From Streptomyces sp. NRRL S-350 (GTDB lineage: Bacteria; Actinomycetota; Actinomycetes; Streptomycetales; Streptomycetaceae), in contig NZ_JOHO01000030.1 in the NCBI RefSeq assembly GCF_000719705.1, positions 14,564 to 78,563 of the forward strand: 64,000 nucleotides of DNA, read 5' to 3'. Positions 8,636 through 16,798 of this stretch are shown here, piece after piece (the stretch's first letter is position 1; each line of letters starts with the position of its first letter). The notes below the pieces were generated by a model. It had not been told where the DNA came from and searched no databases. It worked only from the letters and a program-made list of their open reading frames with translations. Both the position numbers and the translations under genes were made by a program.

Positions 8636-9088
8636 ATGCGGGTGCTGAGCCGTCTGCGGCGACGGGCGTCGCGCCGGTCGGACCGGGGCGCGGTGGCGCT
8701 CTTCGTGGCGATCTGCGCGGCGTACGTCGTGCTCGTCATCGCCCTGGTGATCGACGCGGGCGGCAGGCTCCGGGTCGCCGAGCGCACCGACGCCTACGCC
8801 CTGGAGGCCGCGCGGGTCGGCGGGCAGCAGCTCGACCAGGCGGAGCTGCTGAAGGGCAAGGGCTTCAAGGCCCAGCAGCAGTACGCCCAGGCCGCCGCCG
8901 ACGCCTACCTCGGCCTGTACGGGCTCAAATCCGCGAGCGTCGACTTCTCCGATGACGGCAGGGTCGTCATCGTCACCGTGCAGGCCGACTTCCACCCGGC
9001 CCTGCTGGGCGCCCTCGGAAATCGGAAGGTAACGGGCAAGGGCAGTGCGACCCTCGTCCACGGAGTCGAGAAAGCGGAGACCGACTGA
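8636..9088 (+). CDS. TadG-like or Tad N-terminal-domain pseudopilin
   Basis: This 150-aa protein is assigned to ATG 8636, directly behind a GGGGGAGGGGG run. In-frame upstream starts at 8564 (ATG) and 8618 (GTG) are possible. The N-terminus RRASRRSDRGAVALFVAICA matches the Tad-like leader followed by a membrane helix, and the exported part begins GGRLRVAERTDAYALEAARVG, typical of TadG/TadE proteins. The C-terminal half (VSFSDDGR-like strands through ALLGALGNRKVTGKGSATLV) is beta-rich. Probably a minor component of the pilus tip or scaffold. Overlaps the LysM-BTAD gene in TGATG. Confidence 0.8.
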   Translation: MRVLSRLRRRASRRSDRGAVALFVAICAAYVVLVIALVIDAGGRLRVAERTDAYALEAARVGGQQLDQAELLKGKGFKAQQQYAQAAADAYLGLYGLKSASVDFSDDGRVVIVTVQADFHPALLGALGNRKVTGKGSATLVHGVEKAETD

Positions 9089-12000
9089 TGGCCGCGCCAC
9101 GTGCCAAGGACCAGGCCCGAACTGCCCGGGCCCGTACCGGGCGGGACCGTACCGGGCGGGACCGTACCGACCGGGACCGAACCGACCGGACCCGTACCGA
9201 CCGGACGCATGCTGACCGGGACGGCTCCGGCCGGGCCCATGCCGCCGGCCGCCGGTCCGCCGCGCCGTCGCCCCGACCGCCGAGCCGGGGCGGCCGCGCC
9301 GGAGCCCTGGTCACCGCCCTCGCCGCGCTGGCCGCCCTGGCCGTCCTCCTGATCGGTGTCCCCGCACTGCTGCTGTACGGCACCCAGGCGGTCGCCGGGA
9401 TGGGGGAGGTCGCGCCCGGCGGCATCGGGGAGGCGCTCACCAGCCCGGACGACGGGCACCTGTTCCTGTGGGCGCTGGTGGTGGTCGGCTGGCTCGCCTG
9501 GGCCTGCTTCGCGTTCTCCGTGCTGCTGGAGATCCCGGCCCAGCTGCGCGGCCGGGTCGCGCGCCGGATCCCGGCCTTCGGCTGGAGCCAGCGGCTCGCC
9601 GCCGGGCTGGTCGGCTCGGTGCTCGCCCTGCTGCCGGTCGCCGGATCGGCCTTCGCGGCCGTCCCCGAGCTGGCCCACAGCCCGGCCGTCCAGGCGCAGT
9701 TGACCCCGGGCGTGCAGCGCGCCGCGCTACCCGCCGCCCAGTCCGCCCCCGTCCTGACGCCCGCCGCCGAGCAGCAGCCCACGTACACCGTGCGTGACAG
9801 CCGGCCCGCGGACAGCCTCTGGTCCATCGCCGAGCGCCAACTGGGCTCGGGAGAACGGTGGGTGGAGATCGCCAAGCTCAACGACGGCCGGGTGATGGAG
9901 GATTCGGGGGTCCGCTTCGACGCCGACCGGCCGATCCAGCCCGGTTGGGACCTGCTGATGCCGGCGGACGCCAAACCGGACGAGGCGAAGGGCCCGAACG
10001 CTGCTTCGACGCCGGCGCCCTCGGGGGACGCCACCCAGGGAGCACCGGGGACGGCACAGGCGACACCGCCTGCGAACCCGCAGGCGGACTCGCCGACGGC
10101 GCCGCAGCCCGGCGAGTCGGACGGCTCGGGTGGCCGGCACACCGTCACCGTCCAGGCCGGAGACAGCCTGTCGGCCATCGCCCAGCGGGAGTTGGGGGAC
10201 GGGGAGGAGTGGCCGAAGCTCTTCGAGGCGAACAAGGGGGTGCAGGCGCCGGACGGCGAGCGGCTGACGAACCCGGACGTGGTGGTGCCCGGGATGGTGC
10301 TCACGGTGCCGGGTGCGGCTGCCGCCCCCGCGCCTGCGCCTGCTCCGGTGCCCGCGCCCGTGCCTGCTCCGGAGCAGGCTCCCGCGCCTGCTCCCGCGCC
10401 CGCTCCGGCGGAGGGGCAGGCGCCCGCGCCGGCGAGCCAGGCTCCCGCCACCCAAGCGCCCGCCACCCAGGCGCCCGCGCCGGGTGCGCCGCAGTCGGCT
10501 CCCGCGCCCGCCCCCGCCGCGCACGCCGACCCGGCTCCCAGCGGCGACTACACCGTCGCCCTGACGGCCTCCACCGTCGGCGTCCTACTCGCCGCGATCA
10601 TGGTCGGCACCGTCGCCCACAAGCGCGGTACCCAGCAGCGCGCCCGCCGCCCCCGCCACCGCATCGCGATGCCCGGCGTCGCGGCCGCCGCCTTCGAGAA
10701 CGAGCTGATGGCCCGACAGGACCAGGCCGGGCTCGAACTCCTGGACCGTGCCCTGCGCACCCTGGCCCGGAACACCGTGCGCGGCGGCAAGCGGCTGCCC
10801 GCCATCGTCGCCGCCCGGATCACCCCCGGCCACACCGTCGAGCTGCACCTGTCCGGCCCGGCGACCCCGATCGCGCCGTTCCGCGCCGCGCACGCCGCCA
10901 ACGTGTGGTGGTGCAGCGCCGAATCCGGCGAGATGCTCAGCGCCGCCCAGGCCCGGAAGACCGCCGCGCCCTACCCCGCGCTGGTCACCCTCGGTACGTC
11001 ACCCGACGGCTCGGTGGTCCTCGCCGACCTGGAGGCCGTCCGGCTGCTCCACCTCTCCGGCCACCCCGACGACGCCCGCGACGTGCTGCGGACCCTCGCC
11101 GTCGAGCTCGCCCACAGCCCGCTCGCCGACCGGCTCCACCTGCACCTGGTGGACCTCGCCGAAGAGGTGCCGATCAGCGGCCCGGCCGCCGAACGCGTCC
11201 ACCGGCACGCCACCCTGGAGGCCGCGCTCGCCGCCCTCGGCCCGCGCACCGCCAAGGCCCGCGCCACGCTGGTCGCCGCCGAGGCCGCCAGCCCGCGGGA
11301 CGCCCGCAGCCGGGGCCAGGCCGACGAGGCCTGGACGCCGGAGATCGTGCTCTGCGCGCATCAGCCCGGCGGCGACATCCCGGCGGAGCTCGGCAGGCTG
11401 CTCGACGCCCGCCCGCGCACCTGCGTCGCCGTCATCACCCGCGCCCCCGAGCGAGGCACCGGCCCGGTCGCCCGCTGGACCCTGCCGACCAGCGGCCAGG
11501 CCGCCATCCCGGGCCTGCACCTCACCGTCGAACTGCAGCGGCTCAGCGGACCCCAGTACGACCAGGTCGCCGAACTGCTCAGGGTCGCCGACGACACCAC
11601 CCAGCACCCGGCCCCGGCCTGGACCCTCGACGGACCGGAGGACACCGACACCACCGAACTTCCCCGCGCCGTACCGGTGCTGGCCGCCGTCGGAGCCCCT
11701 GGCGGTGCGGACGAGGAAGGCGCGGGAGCCGCCGCCGGGCCCCGGCTGCTGGCCCGGGTCATCGGCACCGGCGCCAGTCCCTTCGCGGGCACCGACCCGG
11801 TTACCCCGCTGCCGGGTCCGGTCCCCGGCCCGACTTCGGTTCCGGTCGGCCCGGCGCGGTTCGCCGTCAACGGGCAAGGGCGGCAGGCGGCAGCCGACGA
11901 AACCACCCGGGACCTGCGGCGGCCGAGCGCGCCGGACGGGACCGGGGAGGAGCCTGGGAGGAGCGCTGGGGAGGACGCCGAGGGGATCGGCGGCGAGGGC

Positions 12001-13257
12001 ATCGGCGGCGAGGCCGTGGCCGAGGCCGCCGCCGAGGCGGTGGAGGCCGCGGCGGAGACCGCCGGGACGGTCGTCCTCGCCGTCCAGCCCGTCGTGCCAC
12101 GGCCTGCTGCCGCGGAGCCCGCCGTCCCGGAGCCGGTGGAGTCGCGGCCGGTCGAGTCGCAGCCGGTCGAGTCGGAAGGCGGCCTTCCGGAACCGGGTGC
12201 GCAGGCCCCGGGACAGCAGGCCGTCGATGCGGCGACGCCGGCGCCGTCGCCCGTTCCCGCGGCCGGCGCCGAGGCCGCCGTGCGGACCGAGGCAGACGAA
12301 ACCGACGAAAGCAGCGAGCGCGACGAGCGCGGCGAGACCGAAGCCGCCCTCGCCCCCGCGGCCGCCGTGGCCTCCGGCCCCGTGGCCGTGGAGCCCGGCC
12401 CCGCCGCCGTCGCACCGGTCGCCCGGACCACGTCCGGCCGCAGCGACAGCGACGACCTGCTCGGCATCCTCCGCTCGCCCGAGGCGCACGCTCCCCGCAA
12501 CGCGCCCCGGATCCGGCTGCTCGGCCCGGTGGACGTCGCCGGTGCCCTCGGCAGCGCCGAACCCGGCGCGCTGCCCCGGCTCACCGAGCTCGCCGTCTAC
12601 CTCGCGCTGCGCCCCGGCTCCGACCACCACGCCCTCGACCACGACCTGCACCCGGGGGCCGCGCACCTCGACCCGCATCCCACCGCAGGCGACGCCAAGA
12701 GCCCGCTGCCCGGCAAACTCGCCGACCTGGCGGCCTGGTTCGGCACCTCGCCGGACGGCCTGGCCTTCCTGCCCGTCGAAGGCACCGAGGGCTACTCCTT
12801 CGCCCCCACGGTCACCTGCGACTGGGACGAGTTCCGCAGCCTCTACCGGCGCGGCATGCGCAGCACCAGCGCCACCGCTGACGCCGCGCTCGCCCACGCG
12901 CTGGCCCTGGTGCGGGGTGCCCCGTTCGCCGAGGCCCCGCCCGCGTCCTTCGGCTGGGCCGAGGCGGAGCGCCAGGACATGATCGCGGCGATCGTCGACA
13001 CCGCCCACGAACTGGCCGCCCGCCGCCTCCAGTACGGTGACCACCGCAGTGCCGAGGCCGCCGTCTTCCGCGGCCTCGCCGTCGCCCCGGACGTCGAACT
13101 CCTGCACCGGGACCTGTTCTACGCCTACGCCTCGGCGGGCGCCCGGGACCAGCTCCTGCGCGCCGTCAACCGCCTGGACGCGCTCAGCCGCCGTACCGGC
13201 CGCGACCTCGACGCCGACACGGTCGCCCTGCTGAGGGACCTGCTCGCCGGGTCCTGA
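9088..13257 (+). CDS. Giant LysM and BTAD-domain membrane protein
   Basis: This 1389-aa protein is coupled to the pilus operon (TGATG). In order it has: a repetitive Arg/Thr/Asp N-terminus (about 10-45, iterated RTDR/RDRT), membrane helices near residues 70-97 and 125-147 and a third near 170-195, a LysM domain (~231-291), a second LysM (~351-408), a long Pro/Ala linker, another helix (~491-511), a large cytoplasmic region, an acidic low-complexity tract (~950-1110) and a C-terminal bacterial transcriptional activator domain (BTAD, ~1250-1389) with TPR-like helices. LysM binds peptidoglycan, so the protein could report wall status to the cytoplasmic BTAD. No DNA-binding helix is obvious. The signalling role is inference. 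Confidence 0.85.
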   Translation: MAAPRAKDQARTARARTGRDRTGRDRTDRDRTDRTRTDRTHADRDGSGRAHAAGRRSAAPSPRPPSRGGRAGALVTALAALAALAVLLIGVPALLLYGTQAVAGMGEVAPGGIGEALTSPDDGHLFLWALVVVGWLAWACFAFSVLLEIPAQLRGRVARRIPAFGWSQRLAAGLVGSVLALLPVAGSAFAAVPELAHSPAVQAQLTPGVQRAALPAAQSAPVLTPAAEQQPTYTVRDSRPADSLWSIAERQLGSGERWVEIAKLNDGRVMEDSGVRFDADRPIQPGWDLLMPADAKPDEAKGPNAASTPAPSGDATQGAPGTAQATPPANPQADSPTAPQPGESDGSGGRHTVTVQAGDSLSAIAQRELGDGEEWPKLFEANKGVQAPDGERLTNPDVVVPGMVLTVPGAAAAPAPAPAPVPAPVPAPEQAPAPAPAPAPAEGQAPAPASQAPATQAPATQAPAPGAPQSAPAPAPAAHADPAPSGDYTVALTASTVGVLLAAIMVGTVAHKRGTQQRARRPRHRIAMPGVAAAAFENELMARQDQAGLELLDRALRTLARNTVRGGKRLPAIVAARITPGHTVELHLSGPATPIAPFRAAHAANVWWCSAESGEMLSAAQARKTAAPYPALVTLGTSPDGSVVLADLEAVRLLHLSGHPDDARDVLRTLAVELAHSPLADRLHLHLVDLAEEVPISGPAAERVHRHATLEAALAALGPRTAKARATLVAAEAASPRDARSRGQADEAWTPEIVLCAHQPGGDIPAELGRLLDARPRTCVAVITRAPERGTGPVARWTLPTSGQAAIPGLHLTVELQRLSGPQYDQVAELLRVADDTTQHPAPAWTLDGPEDTDTTELPRAVPVLAAVGAPGGADEEGAGAAAGPRLLARVIGTGASPFAGTDPVTPLPGPVPGPTSVPVGPARFAVNGQGRQAAADETTRDLRRPSAPDGTGEEPGRSAGEDAEGIGGEGIGGEAVAEAAAEAVEAAAETAGTVVLAVQPVVPRPAAAEPAVPEPVESRPVESQPVESEGGLPEPGAQAPGQQAVDAATPAPSPVPAAGAEAAVRTEADETDESSERDERGETEAALAPAAAVASGPVAVEPGPAAVAPVARTTSGRSDSDDLLGILRSPEAHAPRNAPRIRLLGPVDVAGALGSAEPGALPRLTELAVYLALRPGSDHHALDHDLHPGAAHLDPHPTAGDAKSPLPGKLADLAAWFGTSPDGLAFLPVEGTEGYSFAPTVTCDWDEFRSLYRRGMRSTSATADAALAHALALVRGAPFAEAPPASFGWAEAERQDMIAAIVDTAHELAARRLQYGDHRSAEAAVFRGLAVAPDVELLHRDLFYAYASAGARDQLLRAVNRLDALSRRTGRDLDADTVALLRDLLAGS

Positions 13258-13282
13258 GGGCCGCGAGGCGGGAACTGACCTG

Positions 13283-13322
13283 CCGCGGCCGCGTGGCACC
13301 GACGGATGCCACGCGGCCGCGG
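13283..13322 (+). terminator. Terminator hairpin after the Tad operon
   Basis: A perfect 16-bp stem (CCGCGGCCGCGTGGCA paired with its complement) with an 8-nt loop lies 26 nt after the LysM-BTAD stop. No U-tract follows, which is normal for Streptomyces. It also sits ahead of a convergent gene at 13444, so it may act in both directions. Confidence 0.8.
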
Positions 13323-13443
13323 CGCGTCGTTGTCAGGCGTCAGCGTCCGCGACCTCCCGGTCCCATCGTGGGCCGCTGCGCACGGCTCGACGCCTCGGGC
13401 CGCCCGGTGGTCCGTCCTCGGGCCCCGGTCTGAGGGTTCGGTC

Positions 13444-13983
13444 TCAGACGGTGCGCAGCCAGGCGGCCAGAGCGGTGAAGTCCGCTTCGGTGAGGCCGCG
13501 TCGGGGATCGACCCGGTGGAGGAGGGTGCGGGCCGGAGAGTGGGCCGCGACCCACCGGCGGTCCGCCTCGGTGATCTCGTCGTCCACCCACGCGAACGGA
13601 CGCCCGGCGGCCCAGGCGACCAGTGCGCGGGTCTTCCAGTGCACCCCGAGCGGGGCGTTCGCCTCGTCCACCGGCTCCTCGTCGACCGGATCCTCGTTCA
13701 CCGGCCAGTCCACGACGGGCAGTTGCGGCAGGCCGAGCCACGGCGCGAGGCACGCGTTGGCGTCGTCCAGCCAGGTCGTCGCCCACACCAGGTCGCACGG
13801 CAGGCCCAGCAGGCGCGGCCCCCAGGCGGGGTCGGCGCGGGCCACCAACGGGTTGCCGCCGGGGGAGGTTCCGGCGCGGGAGGGGCCGCCGTAGGTGGGG
13901 TAGCCGCCCGGGGGAGGGGCCCCGAAGGGGATGAGCGGGCCGTCCACGTCGAGGAACAGCAGGGGACGGCCGGGAACGGTCAT
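13444..13983 (-). CDS. HAD-like hydrolase family protein
   Basis: This 179-aa protein starts at ATG 13983. The N-terminus PLLFLDVDGPLIPFG is a HAD motif I with the nucleophile Asp and the +2 acid Asp (DVDG). WATTWLDDANACLAP carries the motif II Thr region typical of the small secondary HAD proteins of actinobacteria, and FAWVDDEITEADRRW provides the acidic metal-binding motif IV. A phosphatase activity on a small molecule is likely but the substrate cannot be told. It is transcribed convergently with the Tad operon and divergently from the next gene, with 172 nt between the two starts. Confidence 0.8.
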   Translation of the reverse strand: MTVPGRPLLFLDVDGPLIPFGAPPPGGYPTYGGPSRAGTSPGGNPLVARADPAWGPRLLGLPCDLVWATTWLDDANACLAPWLGLPQLPVVDWPVNEDPVDEEPVDEANAPLGVHWKTRALVAWAAGRPFAWVDDEITEADRRWVAAHSPARTLLHRVDPRRGLTEADFTALAAWLRTV

Positions 13984-14155
13984 GATCGCACCATAGCGGG
14001 CATCACGGGTGGTGTGGCGTGCCGATCGGAGACCCGGCCTGGATAGGGTGCGCGGGGATCTCGTAGGGTGGCGCGCACGGAGTGTGGTGGCAAGCACCAC
14101 GCAGGCAAGGGCATCAGACGCCGCGGGAGCGGCGGGGCGGGGCGGTGACCAAGAG

Positions 14156-16633
14156 ATGGCGGAGACCACAGCGGGTCCCGGAGGTCCCGACCCGGCAGCG
14201 GATCCGGGCCCGTGGGACGCCGTACCGCCACCCCCGCGCGTTCCGTCCGAGGAACACCCGCCAGGCCCGGCCGCGCTCTACGAGCCGCCGCCCACGCCTC
14301 CGGTCGTGCCCGCTCCGGCAGCTGTTCCCGCTCCTGCGCCGGTGACTGCCGCGGCGCCCGTGACTGCCGCGGCGCCCGTGACCGCGCCGCCTCCCGTGAC
14401 CGCCCCCGTGTTCGTGTCGGCCGCCGCGCCGCCGTCCGGCCCGCAGCCGGTCGGGCATCAGCCCGCGCAGGCGCCCACGCCGCCGTCCGCGCCCCCCGTC
14501 GCGCCGCCGGTCCCACCCACCGGGTGGACCCTCACCGGTCTTCCGGCAGCAGGCCCGGCAGGCCCGGCGACGCCGCCGCCGTTCCCCGCCGCGGGCGGGC
14601 TGCCGGGTGGCGCACCGGGCGCCGCCGTCGCCGGTGCGGGCGGGCTCGGTGCCGCGCCGCGCGGGCGGATCCTGGTGATCGAGGGCGGGTACGGCAACTC
14701 CGGCCGCCGTACCTGGGGCCGGGGCGGCCCGGCGCAGGCGCCGGTCCTCTCGGCCATGCTCGCCGCCGTCTCCCCGCAGGTGCTGCTCGCCGCCGACGCG
14801 GTGGACGCCGTCCACCTCCCCGGCGCCAGCGACCCGCACACCGTCCTCGCCCACCTGCGCGCCGCGTCCCGGCACCCGGGGCCGCTGCTGGTGCACGTGG
14901 GCGGCCACGTGGTCGCCGACAAGCGGGGCGGCCAGCTCCAGCTGACCCTGCGCGACGCCAAGCAGGACGGCCTGCCCTGGCAGGCCGTCGCCGCCGAGCT
15001 GAGCCACCGTCCGGCCGAGTGGCAGACCCTCGTCATCGCCGACCTGAGCGCCGACCAGAACGCCTGGCCGTACCTCCAGGGCACCGTCTCACCGCTCAGC
15101 GAGGGCATTCCGCTGTGGGCGGTCGTCAGCCCGGACCCGGAGCAGATCGGCACCTTCACCCGCGCCCTGATCGAGGCGCTGCACGGCGGGCGCCCCGGCG
15201 CGGGCGATGTGCTCGCGCCCGAACAACTGCGGCAGCAGGTCTACTCGGTGTTGCGGCCGGACGTGGTCATCCTGGCCACCCACGCGCCGGACCGCCCGTT
15301 CTTCCGCAACACGGCCCGGCGCGGCGACGCCCTGTCGGCCGAGACGCCGCAGCCGACGGAGACGGCGTCGACCCCGGACGCGATGCCGGTGACGCCGGTG
15401 GCGGACGCGGTGCCGGCCATGGACCCGACGCAGTTCCCGCCGCCCGCGGCGCCGGTGTTGCCGCGCCAGACGCGGCCCGCGGACGGCACCGCCACCCGGT
15501 CGGTGACCGCCCCGCCCACTACGGCCGCGACGGCCACCGACGGCGGCCCGGTCAGCCTGGTCAAGCCGGGGGTGCCGCCGACCCCGCCCCGCCCGGCCCG
15601 CCCGGTCAGCCTGGTGAAGGTGGCCGAGGTGGTCGAGGTGGCCGAGGTGGCCGAGGTGGTCGAGGCGGTCGCCGGACCGGGCGTGACCCTGCGCAAGACC
15701 GCGCCGGCCGCCGTCGTGCCGGAAGACGGCACGGAGACGGTCACCTCGTCCGACCCGGCCTCGTCCGTGACCGCCGTTTCCGAGGCCGGCAAGCCCACGG
15801 CCGGAGTCACGCTCCTGAAGGGCGGTGGCGCGAAGGCCGAGGACGTCCTCATCGAGGATGAACTCCCGCAGGCGGAGGCGACGGCGTCCGGAGACGTCGT
15901 GGACGTTGAAGCCGCCGTGGACGCCGCCGAGGACGTGGCAGAGCCCGCAGGGCCGGCGGAGGCCGCCGAGGAACCCGAGGACGCCGTCCCGGCCGATGCC
16001 GTGCCCGCCGAGGTCGCGTCTGCTGACGCTCCGTCGGCCGATGTCACGCCGCAGGACGACGTGCCCGCCGCCGAGGCCCCGGCCGACGCGCCGCCCGCTT
16101 CGGCGGAGGTAGCGGCCGAGACGCCCGCCGATGCGCCTGCCGATGCGCCCGCCGATGCGCCTGCCGAGGCCCCAGCCGATGCGCCGGAGGCCGGCCTGCC
16201 CCGCCCGGACTACCGCGAGATCATCGGACGGATCGTCCGCAGCGCCGATGCCGGGGACCACGCTGCTGCGACCGACCTGGCGTTCGCCCTCGAACTGGAG
16301 GCGATCGCTGAGCACGGAGCCGTCTCCGAACCGGTTCTCCAGGTCCGCCAGGTCCGGGCGCACGTGTGTCGGCTGGCGGGCCGCCCGGCCGAGGCCGCGG
16401 ACATCTACCGCGAGGTGGCCCTGACGCTGCTCCGTTCGCAGGGCCCGGACCACCCGGAGACCCAGCAGGCGGCCACCAACGCCGAGGCATGCTGGCGTTC
16501 GATCACCGATCGGGCGGAGGCCATCCGCATCGCCCCGGAGATCATCGAGCTGCGCGCCTATCTTCCGGGTCCTGAGGGCCGGAAGCTGCGCGCCGCCGAG
16601 CGCTACCTCGCCCAACTGGCCGCCACCGGCTGA
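14156..16633 (+). CDS. Caspase-like-fold protein lacking the catalytic Cys, with TPR-like C-terminus
   Basis: This 825-aa protein is assigned to ATG 14156. Residues 1-~160 are a Pro/Ala-rich linker. About 165-385 looks like a caspase-fold domain: strand RILVIEGGYGN; LLVHVGGHVVADKRGGQL where caspase-like proteins have the GH(G) His; TLVIADLSADQNAW where they have D-C-C/H-S-G; and PLWAVVSPDPEQIGTFTRAL, like their A-S-s-p...FT-L element. The Cys is absent, so it would be inactive. About 385-675 is low complexity with repeats (VAEVVEVAEV, ADAPADAPAD). The last ~140 residues are helical and TPR-like (AADIYREVALTLLRSQGPDHPET). The fold is my reading of motifs, not a search result. Confidence 0.7.
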   Translation: MAETTAGPGGPDPAADPGPWDAVPPPPRVPSEEHPPGPAALYEPPPTPPVVPAPAAVPAPAPVTAAAPVTAAAPVTAPPPVTAPVFVSAAAPPSGPQPVGHQPAQAPTPPSAPPVAPPVPPTGWTLTGLPAAGPAGPATPPPFPAAGGLPGGAPGAAVAGAGGLGAAPRGRILVIEGGYGNSGRRTWGRGGPAQAPVLSAMLAAVSPQVLLAADAVDAVHLPGASDPHTVLAHLRAASRHPGPLLVHVGGHVVADKRGGQLQLTLRDAKQDGLPWQAVAAELSHRPAEWQTLVIADLSADQNAWPYLQGTVSPLSEGIPLWAVVSPDPEQIGTFTRALIEALHGGRPGAGDVLAPEQLRQQVYSVLRPDVVILATHAPDRPFFRNTARRGDALSAETPQPTETASTPDAMPVTPVADAVPAMDPTQFPPPAAPVLPRQTRPADGTATRSVTAPPTTAATATDGGPVSLVKPGVPPTPPRPARPVSLVKVAEVVEVAEVAEVVEAVAGPGVTLRKTAPAAVVPEDGTETVTSSDPASSVTAVSEAGKPTAGVTLLKGGGAKAEDVLIEDELPQAEATASGDVVDVEAAVDAAEDVAEPAGPAEAAEEPEDAVPADAVPAEVASADAPSADVTPQDDVPAAEAPADAPPASAEVAAETPADAPADAPADAPAEAPADAPEAGLPRPDYREIIGRIVRSADAGDHAAATDLAFALELEAIAEHGAVSEPVLQVRQVRAHVCRLAGRPAEAADIYREVALTLLRSQGPDHPETQQAATNAEACWRSITDRAEAIRIAPEIIELRAYLPGPEGRKLRAAERYLAQLAATG

Positions 16634-16700
16634 CGCGTGCCACAAGCCGGGTAGCAGAAGCCGGAAGCCGGAAGCCGAAAAGACGAAAGTCAGCGGACGG

Positions 16701-16794
16701 ACAACAGGTAACGGGTAGCGGGTAACAGAAAACAGCGGACAGATAACAGATTTCGAAATCTGTTATCTGTCCGCTGTTACTTGTCAGCCGTTAC
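16701..16794. repeat. Heptad inverted repeat, copy A (48-bp perfect palindrome)
   Basis: This copy lies between two convergent genes. The left arm reads as consecutive 7-mers ACAACAG, GTAACGG, GTAGCGG, GTAACAG, AAAACAG, CGGACAG, ATAACAG, then ATTTC. The right arm reads GAAAT, CTGTTAT, CTGTCCG, CTGTTAC, TTGTCAG, CCGTTAC. Positions 16731-16778 are a perfect palindrome with 24-nt arms and no spacer. Just upstream (about 16659-16680) is another 7-nt run, AAGCCGG repeated. It probably works as a bidirectional terminator for the two flanking genes. Confidence 0.85.
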
Positions 16795-16798
16795 GCGG

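Noticed and set aside
16701..16794. CRISPR array
   Set aside because: Units are 7 nt with no spacers and the array is an inverted, not direct, repeat.
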